Assembly: GCA_020848995.1 (NCBI GenBank)
Contig: JADLHA010000028.1
Span: 100,204 to 164,203 of the forward strand
DNA: 64,000 bases
Direction: 5' to 3'
Source: Saprospiraceae bacterium
GTDB taxonomy: Bacteria > Bacteroidota > Bacteroidia > Chitinophagales > Saprospiraceae
Under the pieces are notes generated by a model. The model had not been told where the DNA came from and searched no databases. It saw only the letters and a program-made list of their open reading frames with translations. The position numbers were made by a program, and so were the translations under genes. How positions within the stretch are numbered: position 1 is the stretch's first letter; each line of letters starts with the position of its first letter. Positions 8,510 through 16,964 of this stretch are shown piece by piece.

Positions 8510-9118
8510 TTACCGGATGGAAAACTCAAACAGGCATTCGCCGTTGAGCAGGCCGCGGAGCTGGTCGCCGATGTTGACCGGCCCCACTCCAGCAGGCGTT
8601 CCTGTAAATAAAATGTCGCCTTTGTTGACGAGGAAGAACTGGCTTAGGTAATGGATGAGCTTCGGTACGGGAAACAGCATATCGCCAATCGTTCCCGATT
8701 GTACCAGCCGGTCGTTGACGAACAATTCGAATTGCAATGCGTTTTGCTGAACGCAGTCGATGGGAATCCAACGGCCACATACGGCCGACTGGTCGAACGC
8801 TTTGCTGATCTCCCATGGCAGCGAGCGCTCTTTGCACCGGCGCTGCAGATCCCTCGCAGTAAAATCGATCCCAACACTGACATGGCTCAGATAGGACCAC
8901 GCTTTTTCTTCCGGGATGGATTTTCCCTTGCGGCCAAACTTGAAAATGAGCTCCAGTTCATGGTGGACTTCCTTGGAGAAGGACGGATAATAAAATGGCC
9001 GGTTGTCGCGCAACATGGCCGAAGCCGGTTTGAGAAAGACTACGGGTTCTTCCTCGGCCTGATTGCTGAGTTCGCGGATGTGTTCGGAATAATTTCTTCC
9101 AATGCAAAACAGCGTCAT
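8510..9118 (-). CDS. Fumarylacetoacetate hydrolase family protein
   Basis: A 202-residue single-domain FAH-fold protein, similar to acylpyruvate hydrolases and FAHD1-type oxaloacetate decarboxylases. Metal-binding features are the HHELELIF motif (E-x-E, about residues 50-57) and the GIDFTARDLQ aspartate. The GDILFTGTPAGVG signature near the C-terminus is the family's oxyanion-hole region. The ATG at 9118 (MTLFCIGRNYSEH) fits the family start; the longer frame to 9184 would overlap trpS. It follows trpS after 34 bases on the same strand. The exact substrate cannot be told from sequence. Confidence 0.9.
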   Translation of the reverse strand: MTLFCIGRNYSEHIRELSNQAEEEPVVFLKPASAMLRDNRPFYYPSFSKEVHHELELIFKFGRKGKSIPEEKAWSYLSHVSVGIDFTARDLQRRCKERSLPWEISKAFDQSAVCGRWIPIDCVQQNALQFELFVNDRLVQSGTIGDMLFPVPKLIHYLSQFFLVNKGDILFTGTPAGVGPVNIGDQLRGLLNGECLFEFSIR

Positions 9119-9152
9119 AGACAAACGGTTGTTAGTGATTGTAACGGACCCG

Positions 9153-10169
9153 CTACCTGGACAATGGCTGTCCAAGTCCGACAATGGTTTTTACTTCAGA
9201 CAGCGTTTTGGCCGCGCGCTCGCGTATGTGGGCGGAAGACCGCCGGATGCGATCTTTGATGGCCTTTTTGTCTTCGAGTAAGCGGCGCTTTTCTTCCTGG
9301 AAGGGTAAGGCGATCGATACCAGCGATTCTGCAACCTGCTCTTTGAGCTTGCTGTATGCCAGCGACCCGCTCCCGTAGGCTTCGATCAACTCATCTGCAA
9401 CAGGAGAGTGAGCCGCTCGCAGCAACATGAATAAGTTTTCTACACCGGGGCTCATCTGGTCGCCGGATTCCTGACCGGTGTCGGTCACGGCAGATCTGAC
9501 TTGCTTGCGTATTTGTTCCGGGGTTGCAAAGACGTCGATGTAGTGCTTTTCTCCAGCGCTGGCACTCATTTTTCGCAAGGGGTCAGCGGTAGACATGACT
9601 TTGGGCACTTCGGTGAACAAGGGCTCGGGCAGGGTGAAATAGTCTGTGCGGTAAATGTGGTTGAAGCGCTCTGCAATGTTGCGCGTCAACTCGAGGTGCT
9701 GCTCCTGGTCCTTGCCTACAGGGACACAATCTGCCCGGTAGATGAGGATATCGGCTGCCTGTAAAACCGGGTAGATGAAAAGTCCAGCAGAAACGAAAAG
9801 ATCCTTGTCTTTCTCTCTGAGTTGCTGGGTTTTATCCTTGAACTGGGTCATGCGGCTCAACTCGCCGTAACTGCAGTTGCAGGCCAATATCCACGCGAGT
9901 TCAGCGTGCTCGGGAACGAGCGACTGGATAAATAGGTTCTCTTCCCGGATTCCGCAGGCCAGCAGGTTGATGGCCAAATCCCATACATTTTCCCGGAGCT
10001 GGGCAGGGGAATACGGCATGGTCATCGCATGATAGTCAACGACTGAAAAGATGCAGTCGTACGAAGATTGTAATTCGATCCAGTTTTGGACAGCGCCGAA
10101 GTAGCGGCCGAAATGCAGTTTTCCCGTGGGCTGGATTCCGCTGAGTACGATTTTAGTTGGCGAGGGCAT
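9153..10169 (-). CDS. trpS: Tryptophanyl-tRNA synthetase
   Basis: Class I aminoacyl-tRNA synthetase that charges tRNA-Trp. The HIGH-like motif is PTGKLHFGRYFGA near residue 10. The KMSKS loop is present as RKMSASAGEK, with GKDQEQHLELTR before it. At 338 residues it matches the family. The ATG at 10169 gives MPSPTKIVLSGIQPTG, the usual N-terminus; the in-frame codon at 10214 would overlap ridA and is rejected. ridA ends 7 bases upstream, so the two are probably one transcript, continuing into the FAH gene. Confidence 0.96.
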   Translation of the reverse strand: MPSPTKIVLSGIQPTGKLHFGRYFGAVQNWIELQSSYDCIFSVVDYHAMTMPYSPAQLRENVWDLAINLLACGIREENLFIQSLVPEHAELAWILACNCSYGELSRMTQFKDKTQQLREKDKDLFVSAGLFIYPVLQAADILIYRADCVPVGKDQEQHLELTRNIAERFNHIYRTDYFTLPEPLFTEVPKVMSTADPLRKMSASAGEKHYIDVFATPEQIRKQVRSAVTDTGQESGDQMSPGVENLFMLLRAAHSPVADELIEAYGSGSLAYSKLKEQVAESLVSIALPFQEEKRRLLEDKKAIKDRIRRSSAHIRERAAKTLSEVKTIVGLGQPLSR

Positions 10170-10176
10170 GTCTGTT

Positions 10177-10557
10177 TCAGTTGGCTGCAATGCAACTGAT
10201 CTCGATGTTGACAAAGCGCGGAAGCGCAGACACCTGCACCAACTCCCTGGCGGGTGGGTTCCCGTCGGTGAAATAGGTGGCGTAAACGGCGTTGATGGCG
10301 TTGAACTGGTGCATGTCTGCTACGAAAACCGTGCATTTTAGCACATGGGAGAAGTCCATCCCGGCAGCCCGGAGGATTGCGGAGATGTTGTCCAGCACGC
10401 GGTGGGTCTCCTCCTCTATGGTTGCAGTGCGCAACGCTCCCGTGGCGGGGTCAATGGCAATCTGGCCGGAGATAAAAAGCAGGTTGCCCGTCTGGACCGC
10501 CTGACTGTAGGGGCCAATGGGCTTTGGAGCGTCGGGGGTGAAAATGATCTTTTTCAT
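10177..10557 (-). CDS. ridA: RidA family 2-iminobutanoate/2-iminopropanoate deaminase
   Basis: A 126-residue RidA (YjgF/YER057c) protein that hydrolyses reactive enamine/imine intermediates from PLP enzymes. Family landmarks are PDAPKPIGPYSQA at the start, LLFISGQIAIDP, and NPPARELVQV with the substrate-binding arginine at about 104. All parts of the trimer-forming chorismate-mutase-like fold are present. It is the first gene after the rpmF terminator and is likely co-transcribed with trpS. Confidence 0.95.
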   Translation of the reverse strand: MKKIIFTPDAPKPIGPYSQAVQTGNLLFISGQIAIDPATGALRTATIEEETHRVLDNISAILRAAGMDFSHVLKCTVFVADMHQFNAINAVYATYFTDGNPPARELVQVSALPRFVNIEISCIAAN

Positions 10558-10577
10558 CGGTCAAATTTAAAATGCAA

Positions 10578-10606
10578 AAAGCTCCTCATACACCTATGGG
10601 AGCTTT
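10578..10606 (-). terminator. Rho-independent terminator after rpmF
   Basis: AAAGCTCC (10578-10585) pairs with GGAGCTTT (10599-10606). On the minus strand the stem runs into a short U run (TTTTTGCATTTTAAA). It lies between the rpmF stop (10631) and the ridA start (10557). Confidence 0.75.
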
Positions 10607-10630
10607 CCTGATGCTGAAATTTGAATGGGC

Positions 10631-10834
10631 TTATTCCGCCGCAGCCTCCTCAGGGGCACCCGCAATGACCACGTTACCACGGTAGTACATTTTGCCTTCG
10701 TGCCAATAAGCGTGGTGCATAATGTGGGTAACGCCGGTGGCTTTGCAGGTCGCCAGCTGAGGCGTTTCCGCTTTGTAATGGGTTCTGCGCTTTCTCTTGC
10801 GCTGTTTGGAGTGCCTCCATTTAGGATTTGGCAT
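10631..10834 (-). CDS. rpmF: 50S ribosomal protein L32
   Basis: Ribosomal protein L32, 67 residues. The basic N-terminus MPNPKWRHSKQRKRKRRTH is typical. The zinc-ribbon cysteine pairs of many L32 proteins are missing: only one Cys is left in PQLATCKATG. The region HHAYWHEGKMYYRG matches the zinc-free form I recall from Flavobacteriia. It follows the DUF177 gene by 12 bases, the common DUF177-rpmF order. The plsX-fabH genes that often come next are not here. Confidence 0.95.
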   Translation of the reverse strand: MPNPKWRHSKQRKRKRRTHYKAETPQLATCKATGVTHIMHHAYWHEGKMYYRGNVVIAGAPEEAAAE

Positions 10835-10846
10835 ATCGCAGGAATT

Positions 10847-11359
10847 TTACTTTTCCAATTTTTTGAGCGGGTCCCAGGCAGAATCATCTGTGTGCAACCC
10901 TTCGCTCCGGTCTATCCGGCTGAGTACCTCCAGGTCACAGGGCGGATTTTCCATCGCTCCGCAATCGATCGTCTGGGAAATGGGCAACGATAGGCACACC
11001 GACTCGTAAAGTACGCCGGCCAGCCGCAACTCCTGTTCGACGGGAGAAAGGCAGATGAGGCTCGGATCGGCAACTTTTTCATTGGCCGATTTGACATACA
11101 GGAGATGCTGCGCCGAGACCGGTATTTCTATGTCTGCAAGGCAGCGATCACAAACCGACCGGTATTTCCCCTCGATGTTGATTTGAAGGGTGCTCAGGTC
11201 GTTCTGTTTGTCGAGCAGCAACTGAACCTCAAAGTTTCCTTTGCGTATCGGACTCGCCTCGAAGTGCTCGAAAAAAGCGCCTCCAAGGGTCCAACGGTAC
11301 TCATGCATGCCGTTCCGCAAACTTTTTAGCGGAATTGCATATGCCTTCAGGGGGTCCAT
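10847..11359 (-). CDS. DUF177 (YceD family) protein
   Basis: A 170-residue member of the DUF177/YceD family, which is encoded next to rpmF in most bacteria; its function is poorly defined. The family's signature CDRC motif is present (VCDRCLADIEIPV, about residues 76-88) together with the acidic C-terminal SAWDPLKKL. The ATG at 11359 was chosen because the upstream TTG at 11386 lies inside a likely -7 promoter element. It forms an operon with rpmF. Confidence 0.88.
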   Translation of the reverse strand: MDPLKAYAIPLKSLRNGMHEYRWTLGGAFFEHFEASPIRKGNFEVQLLLDKQNDLSTLQINIEGKYRSVCDRCLADIEIPVSAQHLLYVKSANEKVADPSLICLSPVEQELRLAGVLYESVCLSLPISQTIDCGAMENPPCDLEVLSRIDRSEGLHTDDSAWDPLKKLEK

Positions 11360-11383
11360 CGCCAGTTGATCAAAAACGGATTG

Positions 11384-11391
11384 CAAAAGTA
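11384..11391 (-). promoter_or_regulatory. Possible -7 element for DUF177-rpmF
   Basis: The minus strand reads TACTTTTG, matching TAnnTTTG, 24 bases before the ATG at 11359. A -33 TTTG at the proper distance is not clear. Confidence 0.4.
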
Positions 11392-11441
11392 GACTTTTTT
11401 CTGCAATCGGGGAATAAATTCTACTCCACGCCCTCGCAAAC

Positions 11442-12746
11442 TCAGAGTTTGTAGAAACTGAGCCTCTGGTTTAAATATGGTATTTTAATATAATATAAAC
11501 CAGATTGTAAGTGACTTATTAATATATTATTACTATTTATAATGTGTTTTTCATTCACCATTCCCACTGCATCGAACAGAACAATGGGGGTCCCGGATGC
11601 CACCCCTCTGAAGCTCAGGTAGTCCCCTGCAGGGTTAGGGAAGGCAATGACCTTGTGTTGCTTTCCAGCGGGGTCGTCGCTCGCGACCGTACCTCCGCAG
11701 CGCACTTTTTCAAAGGCGCTCCACAGGTCGCGCGCCAGCAGGATGCTGACCTCGTCGTTGCCATTTGATTCACCCATTCGCAGCAACACCAGTTTAAGGC
11801 TCGGAACCACAAAAAGCAACTGGCCGTTCTTGCCAATGCCCGCAAACAGGTCGGCTGGAGCTTCAGGAAGCAGGGGGCCGGGAAAATCGATCTGAAGCCC
11901 TGGCAAACGAAACGAGGGCTGGCCATTGAGCCACCACAAGTAGCCATACGATGGATTCAAGCTTTGAGATGGCCGGGTCATAGCCTGGAAATAGCTGCTG
12001 TCGCGCATCAGTACATCCCGGTCCCATACGCCTTTGTTGAGCACGAGCAGACCAAAGCGGGCCATGCTGCGCGCATCGCTGAAGTAGATGTTGTTCCACC
12101 CGGATTGGAGCCACAAGCCTTTCATGCCAATCCGGCTTTTGAGTTTTTGCTGGATGTATTGGTTCTCATTGAGACCCGTGGCTGCCTCCAATACGTCGCG
12201 CAACAGGGTATAGGGTGCATTGTGGTAGGCCCAGCGCTGGCCAGGATGTGCCAGGCACAGCAGACAGGTATCCAGGGTGCAATGGTTGTCAGCCACCCGG
12301 TCGTCGAGACCAGTGGTCATGGTAAGCTGGTGCCAGATGGTGATCTCGTTTTCCTCAGCCCCGGAACAGGAAGTCCACCCTTTGCCCAGGTATTTTGCAC
12401 TGGGTTCATGCAGTCCCAGCTTCCCGTCTTCCATAGCCATACCGGTGAGAAAGGCCGTCAGGGTTTTGCCTGCTGAAGCCCAGTACCAGAGGGAATCCCG
12501 CGTGAAATGGCCAAAATATTTTTCCAGGACAATCCGTCCGTTGAGCAGCACCAAAAAGGCTTTCGACTTTTCTTCGGCAAGCAGGGTGTACAGCGGATCG
12601 ATCGCATCGGTGCACCACCCGACGGCCTCTGGTGACTCCGTCTCCCATTCCGTGCCGGCGAGCGGGGGAAAATACAATTCCTGGGTAAAACCCGCCATCG
12701 GGCAAATGAACAGGATCATGATAAGTAGGGCCCCGCGAACTGACAT
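11442..12746 (-). CDS. Secreted serine hydrolase (class C beta-lactamase fold) with T9SS sorting domain
   Basis: A 434-residue exported enzyme of the beta-lactamase/D-alanyl-D-alanine carboxypeptidase superfamily. The signal peptide ends GFTQ. The catalytic SxxK is SAGKT at about residue 90, and the YxN motif is YHN at about 173. The last ~75 residues (from FPNPAGDYLSFRG) look like a T9SS type A sorting domain, ending QSGLYYIKI...SFYKL. This predicts transport through the outer membrane to the surface or medium. Substrate is unknown: esterase, peptidase or amidase are all possible. The AT-rich tail is unlike the rest of the gene. Confidence 0.88.
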   Translation of the reverse strand: MSVRGALLIMILFICPMAGFTQELYFPPLAGTEWETESPEAVGWCTDAIDPLYTLLAEEKSKAFLVLLNGRIVLEKYFGHFTRDSLWYWASAGKTLTAFLTGMAMEDGKLGLHEPSAKYLGKGWTSCSGAEENEITIWHQLTMTTGLDDRVADNHCTLDTCLLCLAHPGQRWAYHNAPYTLLRDVLEAATGLNENQYIQQKLKSRIGMKGLWLQSGWNNIYFSDARSMARFGLLVLNKGVWDRDVLMRDSSYFQAMTRPSQSLNPSYGYLWWLNGQPSFRLPGLQIDFPGPLLPEAPADLFAGIGKNGQLLFVVPSLKLVLLRMGESNGNDEVSILLARDLWSAFEKVRCGGTVASDDPAGKQHKVIAFPNPAGDYLSFRGVASGTPIVLFDAVGMVNEKHIINSNNILISHLQSGLYYIKIPYLNQRLSFYKL

Positions 12747-12801
12747 CGGATGTGGAGATTTTAAATTAGACGGAAAATGTCTGTTCAGGTTTAAGCAAAA
12801 A

Positions 12802-12825
12802 AAAACCCCGGCTTGCCGGGGTTTT
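12802..12825 (-). terminator. Strong rho-independent terminator after the barrel protein gene
   Basis: An 11-bp perfect stem, AAAACCCCGGC (12802-12812) with GCCGGGGTTTT (12815-12825), and a 2-base gap. On the minus strand the stem is followed by a T-rich run. It ends the transcript of the gene at 12850-13398. Confidence 0.85.
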
Positions 12826-12849
12826 AAATTTAGACAATGTCTGTAATGA

Positions 12850-13398
12850 TTAGAAGTGGTACCACAGACCGAAAGTCAGCGAACTCATGTTCATGTTTAC
12901 GCTGAAATCCGTTTCGGAATCACCTACCTCCGGGCTGGTGCTGGTGAAGTCGATAAGCCCGAGTTCGGCATTGACAGACCACTTGTCAGCCAGCATATAG
13001 CTGATGCCAGGAGACAGTGAAATGCCGAGAATGCTCGTCGTGGCATCTTTGCCACCAAACTCAAGCTTTGAAGACAAATACTCGACACCGGGGGCCAGGT
13101 AAAAATAGAAGTTATCGCCACTGTGCCACGCCATGCGGTACTGGGCTCTAACCCCAAAAACGGTAGATTCCTTATCCGGATCGGTGGTTTTGTCTTTATT
13201 GGAACCGAACGTGATTCCACCAACAATGGCACCATTGTCGCTCAACCAGTAACCCAAACGGGGAGACAGGGCAAAGGAACTGTGGTGGTCATTGGATGAG
13301 AAGCCCAAATCGGCACCGAGAAAGAGTTTGCTTTGGGCAAAGGAGGCGGCTCCGAAAGCAAAGCAGAAGATCAGGGACAGGAAGATTTGTTTTTTCAT
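12850..13398 (-). CDS. Outer-membrane beta-barrel protein
   Basis: A 182-residue protein with a signal peptide (MKKQIFLSL..., cleavage after ASFAQ) and alternating amphipathic strands. It ends in the aromatic pattern SLTFGLWYHF that is typical of outer-membrane barrels. It resembles the OmpA-like or OmpW-like 8-strand barrels (YLSDNGAIVGGITFG, RAQYRMAW, YLAPGVEYL). No peptidoglycan-binding domain is present. The ATG at 13398 was chosen because the signal peptide starts there. It is a single-gene unit with its own strong terminator. The function is not known. Confidence 0.82.
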   Translation of the reverse strand: MKKQIFLSLIFCFAFGAASFAQSKLFLGADLGFSSNDHHSSFALSPRLGYWLSDNGAIVGGITFGSNKDKTTDPDKESTVFGVRAQYRMAWHSGDNFYFYLAPGVEYLSSKLEFGGKDATTSILGISLSPGISYMLADKWSVNAELGLIDFTSTSPEVGDSETDFSVNMNMSSLTFGLWYHF

Positions 13399-13567
13399 AA
13401 AGTTAAAGTTTTTCACATTAAACATGAAGAATCTCCGCAAGTTTAGGAAGAAGACTCCCATCTGCAAAATTTTTTAATATAAAATTTTCATACCCGTTAC
13501 AGCTTGCTAATCAGTCAACAAGGGCTGAGAAGCCCGATGGCTATGCAAAGCGTTGTGTGTTAAAGCA

Positions 13568-14689
13568 TTAATCGGGCTCACCGGGCCGGGTAGGCAGCCG
13601 GAGCGTTTGAAGTCTGGCCTCCCGTTGGTGGCGTTCAATCGCGAGATCGAGCAGCCGGCTCACCAACTCAGGATAGCCAAGGCCGGAATGCTCCCACATT
13701 TTAGGGTACATGCTGATACGGGTAAATCCGGGCAGGGTATTGATTTCGTTAACGAGGACCTGGCCGTCGTCTGTAACAAAGAAATCGACCCGGCTGAGCC
13801 CTTCGCAACAAAGGGTCTGGTAAGTCTGAACCGCTAGCTGCCGAAGTCGCTGCTCTGTGTCGCGATCTATGTTGGCGGGGATCTGCGTTCTCGCTCCCTG
13901 GGGGTCGAGGTACTTGGCTTCGTAGGAGTAAAACCGGTGGCTGGGAATGATCTCTCCGGGGCTGGCCGTTGCCACCGCCTCGTTGCCAAGGACGGCGCAT
14001 TCGATTTCCCGGCCTGTGATCTGTGCTTCCACGACAATTTTATCGTCGAAGGAAAAGGCCAATTCAACCGCGTTCCTGAATGATGATTCAGAGTCCGCGC
14101 GGGAAATGCCCACGGACGATCCAAGGTTGGCGGGTTTAACAAAGACGGGCAGGCCCAACTCATCGGCTACTTCCGAGAATACAGGCGCGGGCTCCCAGCT
14201 GCGAAAGGCCAGGTACGGCCCAATGGGAACCCCGGCTTCCCGCAAGAGGCGCTTCATCACTTCCTTGTCCATCCCTACGGCAGAACCCAACACACCCGGA
14301 CCAACGAAGGGCAGTTCTGCAATCCGCAACAGCCCCTGTACCGTGCCGTCCTCTCCAAATGGCCCGTGCAGGACCGGAAAGGCAAGGTCTAAGGCCTTCA
14401 ACTCGCCGAATTGACCGCTAAGCGCCATTCGCCCCTCCCCACCCGGCAACAAACAGGCTTCTACCGAAGAAAACCGCCCGGCATTCCACGCTCCAAAACT
14501 GAAATCGTGCAGGCTGTTGCGCTCGTCGAGCAGATGCCATTTGCCCGAAGGGTCAATGTAAATGAGCAAGGGCTCCCAGCGCTGCCGGTCCAGCGCCTCG
14601 AGGACGTTGGCTGCCGAAAGGATGGAAATCTCGTGTTCGGCAGATTTGCCGCCAAACAATATGCCTACCCGCATCCTGGATGTGTTCAT
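13568..14689 (-). CDS. ddl: D-alanine--D-alanine ligase
   Basis: Cytoplasmic ATP-grasp ligase making D-Ala-D-Ala for peptidoglycan. The N-terminus MRVGILFGGKSAEHEIS is diagnostic. Later motifs are HGPFGEDGTVQG (substrate-binding loop), VKPANLGSSVGISR (ATP-grasp lysine and serine loop) and VNEINTLPGFT (magnesium ligands). At 373 residues it is the expected length. Translation may start at 14689 or at the ATG at 14674. It is divergent from the PASTA-domain gene, also linked to the cell wall. Confidence 0.97.
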   Translation of the reverse strand: MNTSRMRVGILFGGKSAEHEISILSAANVLEALDRQRWEPLLIYIDPSGKWHLLDERNSLHDFSFGAWNAGRFSSVEACLLPGGEGRMALSGQFGELKALDLAFPVLHGPFGEDGTVQGLLRIAELPFVGPGVLGSAVGMDKEVMKRLLREAGVPIGPYLAFRSWEPAPVFSEVADELGLPVFVKPANLGSSVGISRADSESSFRNAVELAFSFDDKIVVEAQITGREIECAVLGNEAVATASPGEIIPSHRFYSYEAKYLDPQGARTQIPANIDRDTEQRLRQLAVQTYQTLCCEGLSRVDFFVTDDGQVLVNEINTLPGFTRISMYPKMWEHSGLGYPELVSRLLDLAIERHQREARLQTLRLPTRPGEPD

Positions 14690-14808
14690 GGCGAAATTGG
14701 AATTTTGTCCAAAATTACAAACATATTAAATAAAAATGTAATATATTATGGTCTGCTTCTGCATGCTTGGCCCCTGCTCCCGGAGTGCCCGGGCTGTTCC
14801 ATATTCTC

Positions 14809-14816
14809 TATCTTTG
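14809..14816 (+). promoter_or_regulatory. Possible -7 element for the PASTA gene
   Basis: TATCTTTG matches TAnnTTTG, 44 bases before the ATG at 14861, in the ddl/PASTA divergent intergenic region. The -33 element is weak. Confidence 0.45.
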
Positions 14817-14860
14817 CCCCGCGCCGTGCAGGGCACCTAAAGCCGGAAGGGCGCAGCGAA

Positions 14861-15694
14861 ATGGACCGCAAGGCAGAGGGCTTTAAACTTTCAGATCTCC
14901 CCGCATTTTTTAAAAGCAGGCTCCTGTTGCATACGCTCGTCAGGTTCCTGCTGGTACTGGCAATCTTGTGGATGCTCCACGCCATTGCCCTCCGGATTTA
15001 CACCCATCATGGACAACGCCTGAGAATGCCTAACTATGCTGGCGTCAGCCTCGATAAAGCGCAGGTGCACGCCAAGGGCCGCGATTTTAAGCTGGTCGTA
15101 AACGATTCGCTCTTTGTTAAGGGCAAACCTGGGGGCCTGATTTTATCTCAGGTACCCGCCAAAGGTTCTTTGGTCAAAGAGGGAAGGACGGTCTACCTCA
15201 CCCTGACGCGACACCGGCCCGACCAGTTTTTGTCGGGCGACCTGCCCGTATTGTACGGCAAGCGTTTTGATTTTAAAAGCCGCGAGCTCTTCAACCGGTT
15301 TGAAATCGTTTCGCGCATCGTTCGCATGGACTATGACCCCGGCCCCGAGCAGCACATCCTCCAGGTGCATTACAAGGGAACCCCCCTGGCAGACGCAGAG
15401 CGAAAAGAAGATAACATTCCCATTTTCCTCGGTGATACATTGGATTTTGTGGTTTCGACCCAGGAAGGTGGGCATGTGGAAATCCCCGACCTTTTATGCA
15501 ATACCATGGCAGAAGCCCAATTTCTGCTGGCAACGTACAAGCTTGCCTTGGACCAATGGGAGAGCGACGACGCCCTCGAAGAACCCGAATCGGCATTTGT
15601 CGTTTCGCAGCAGCCTGCTGCAGGGGAGCGCGTTGCACTGGGAACGGTAGTGAAATTGAAACTGCAGAGGGAAAAACCGGATTTTTGCGAGTGA
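14861..15694 (+). CDS. Membrane-anchored PASTA-domain protein
   Basis: A 277-residue protein with one N-terminal transmembrane helix (about residues 22-45) and three PASTA domains facing the periplasm. PASTA domains bind peptidoglycan fragments; the repeats are MPNYAGVSLDKAQ, LPVLYGKRFD and IPDLLCNTMAEAQ, each with the conserved 'P.l.G.....a' pattern and SQ-P endings. No kinase or transpeptidase domain is attached, unlike PrkC or PBPs. Bacteroidota commonly encode such a protein next to ddl and an RluD-type gene. The frame stays open to 14411, but the ATG at 14861 follows the promoter and gives the membrane anchor. Confidence 0.88.
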   Translation: MDRKAEGFKLSDLPAFFKSRLLLHTLVRFLLVLAILWMLHAIALRIYTHHGQRLRMPNYAGVSLDKAQVHAKGRDFKLVVNDSLFVKGKPGGLILSQVPAKGSLVKEGRTVYLTLTRHRPDQFLSGDLPVLYGKRFDFKSRELFNRFEIVSRIVRMDYDPGPEQHILQVHYKGTPLADAERKEDNIPIFLGDTLDFVVSTQEGGHVEIPDLLCNTMAEAQFLLATYKLALDQWESDDALEEPESAFVVSQQPAAGERVALGTVVKLKLQREKPDFCE

Positions 15695-15717
15695 TGGAGC
15701 CTATTTGAACGAACTAA

Positions 15718-16032
15718 ATGGAAGACATTAGTGTAAACGAGCTCAGACAGCGGTTGGACAGCGGAGAGCGGATTCGTCTGGTCGACGTGCGCGAAGCCTA
15801 CGAGCACGAAGAATTTAACATCGGTGGTGAACTCATGCCGCTGGGGGCCCTCATCCCAGAATACCTCGATGCGCTCAGAGGCGATGAGGATACGGAGATC
15901 GTCTTATACTGCCGCAGCGGAAACCGGAGCGGGGTCGCCAAAATCCTGTTGGCCAGGGCTGGATTCACCCGGGTCCGCAACCTCCTCGGTGGAATGCTCG
16001 AATGGCAGGGTCTTGACCCCTGTGAACCCTAA
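15718..16032 (+). CDS. Rhodanese-like domain protein
   Basis: A 104-residue single rhodanese domain. The active-site loop is YCRSGNRSG, with the persulfide-carrying cysteine at about residue 66; the LVDVREAYEHEEFNIGG strand-loop is also typical. It could move sulfur between proteins or act as a small thiosulfate sulfurtransferase; the partner is unknown. It is 23 bases after the PASTA gene and 9 bases before yraN, so the three may be co-transcribed. Confidence 0.93.
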   Translation: MEDISVNELRQRLDSGERIRLVDVREAYEHEEFNIGGELMPLGALIPEYLDALRGDEDTEIVLYCRSGNRSGVAKILLARAGFTRVRNLLGGMLEWQGLDPCEP

Positions 16033-16041
16033 AATGCTCCG

Positions 16042-16401
16042 ATGGAGCCCCGTCATCTCGACACCGGCAAACGCGGTGAGGCCATCGCCCGAAATTACCT
16101 TGAGGAAAAGGGGTATCGAATTCTGGATAGCAACTGGCGTCACGGAAAAACGGAACTTGACCTTGTTGCACTCCTGGGCAGCATACTCGTTTTCGTAGAA
16201 GTAAAAACGCGCAGCTCCTCGCGGTTCGGTGAAGCCGCCGGCTTTGTCGACGAGCGCAAGCAAGCCCTGGTCCAGGAGGCGGCTGCAGCCTACATGACGC
16301 AGATGAACTACCAGTGGGAGGTCCGCTTCGACGTCATCGGCGTGCAACTCGCTGCCAACGGCAGTTACGAAATAGAACATTACGAGGACGCTTTTTTCTA
16401 A
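16042..16401 (+). CDS. YraN family (UPF0102) putative endonuclease
   Basis: A 119-residue UPF0102 protein with the PD-(D/E)xK nuclease fold. The catalytic pattern is present: GKRGEAIARNYL at the start, TELDLVA with the aspartate, and VFVEVKTR with the E-x-K pair. Family members are thought to act on Holliday-junction-like or other DNA; the role is not settled. It ends 19 bases before the convergent gene at 16421. Confidence 0.92.
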   Translation: MEPRHLDTGKRGEAIARNYLEEKGYRILDSNWRHGKTELDLVALLGSILVFVEVKTRSSSRFGEAAGFVDERKQALVQEAAAAYMTQMNYQWEVRFDVIGVQLAANGSYEIEHYEDAFF

Positions 16402-16420
16402 TGCAAGGAAGGAAACGCAC

Positions 16421-16951
16421 TCAACGGGCCCCGGTCTCGCCCGGGTACCAGCTTGCGTAAACGGGGTAGTTTCTGGCGGTCCTGCGGATGTGAAATTCAA
16501 ATTGGTCTTCGTCGATGGGTTTCAACTTGCGCGCAGGAATGCCCGCATAGATGTATCCGCTTTCGAGTTCAACATTCTCCGGGACCAGCGCCCCGGCGGC
16601 AATGATGACGCGTGAGGGGACGACGCATCGGTCGAGCAGCATGGCTCCCATGCCTACGAGTACGTCGGAGGCCAGGGTGCATCCGTGTACGATTGCACGA
16701 TGTCCGATGGATACGCGGTCTCCAATGTTGGTTGCTGCCTTTTCGAAGGTGCAGTGAACGATGGCACCATCCTGGATGTTGACCTGGTTTCCGATGCGGA
16801 TCGCGTTGACGTCGCCCCTGACGACGGCCTGGAACCAAACGCTGCATTCGTCGCCCATGACGACATCGCCAATGATCGTCGACGTGGGTGCGAAAAAGCA
16901 CCCCTGGCCCCAACGGGGCTGCTGGTTGCGAAGGCTAATGATGTTTGCCAT
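16421..16951 (-). CDS. Gamma-carbonic-anhydrase-like hexapeptide-repeat protein
   Basis: A 176-residue left-handed beta-helix trimer protein of the gamma-carbonic anhydrase/PaaY/YrdA family. Hexapeptide turns run from residue ~15 to ~125 and a C-terminal helix follows. The three metal-binding histidines are present in IVHC and SIGHRAIVHG. The VRGDVNAIRIGNQVNIQDG core is the family signature. Whether it is an active carbonic anhydrase is uncertain; many relatives have little or no activity. It is 13 bases downstream of the TraB-like gene. Confidence 0.92.
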   Translation of the reverse strand: MANIISLRNQQPRWGQGCFFAPTSTIIGDVVMGDECSVWFQAVVRGDVNAIRIGNQVNIQDGAIVHCTFEKAATNIGDRVSIGHRAIVHGCTLASDVLVGMGAMLLDRCVVPSRVIIAAGALVPENVELESGYIYAGIPARKLKPIDEDQFEFHIRRTARNYPVYASWYPGETGAR

Positions 16952-16964
16952 GGTTCGGTGCAGG

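Noticed and set aside
13522..13535. GGGCT/AGCCC hairpin after ddl
   Set aside because: Short stem with only a weak T-containing tail; not enough to call a terminator.
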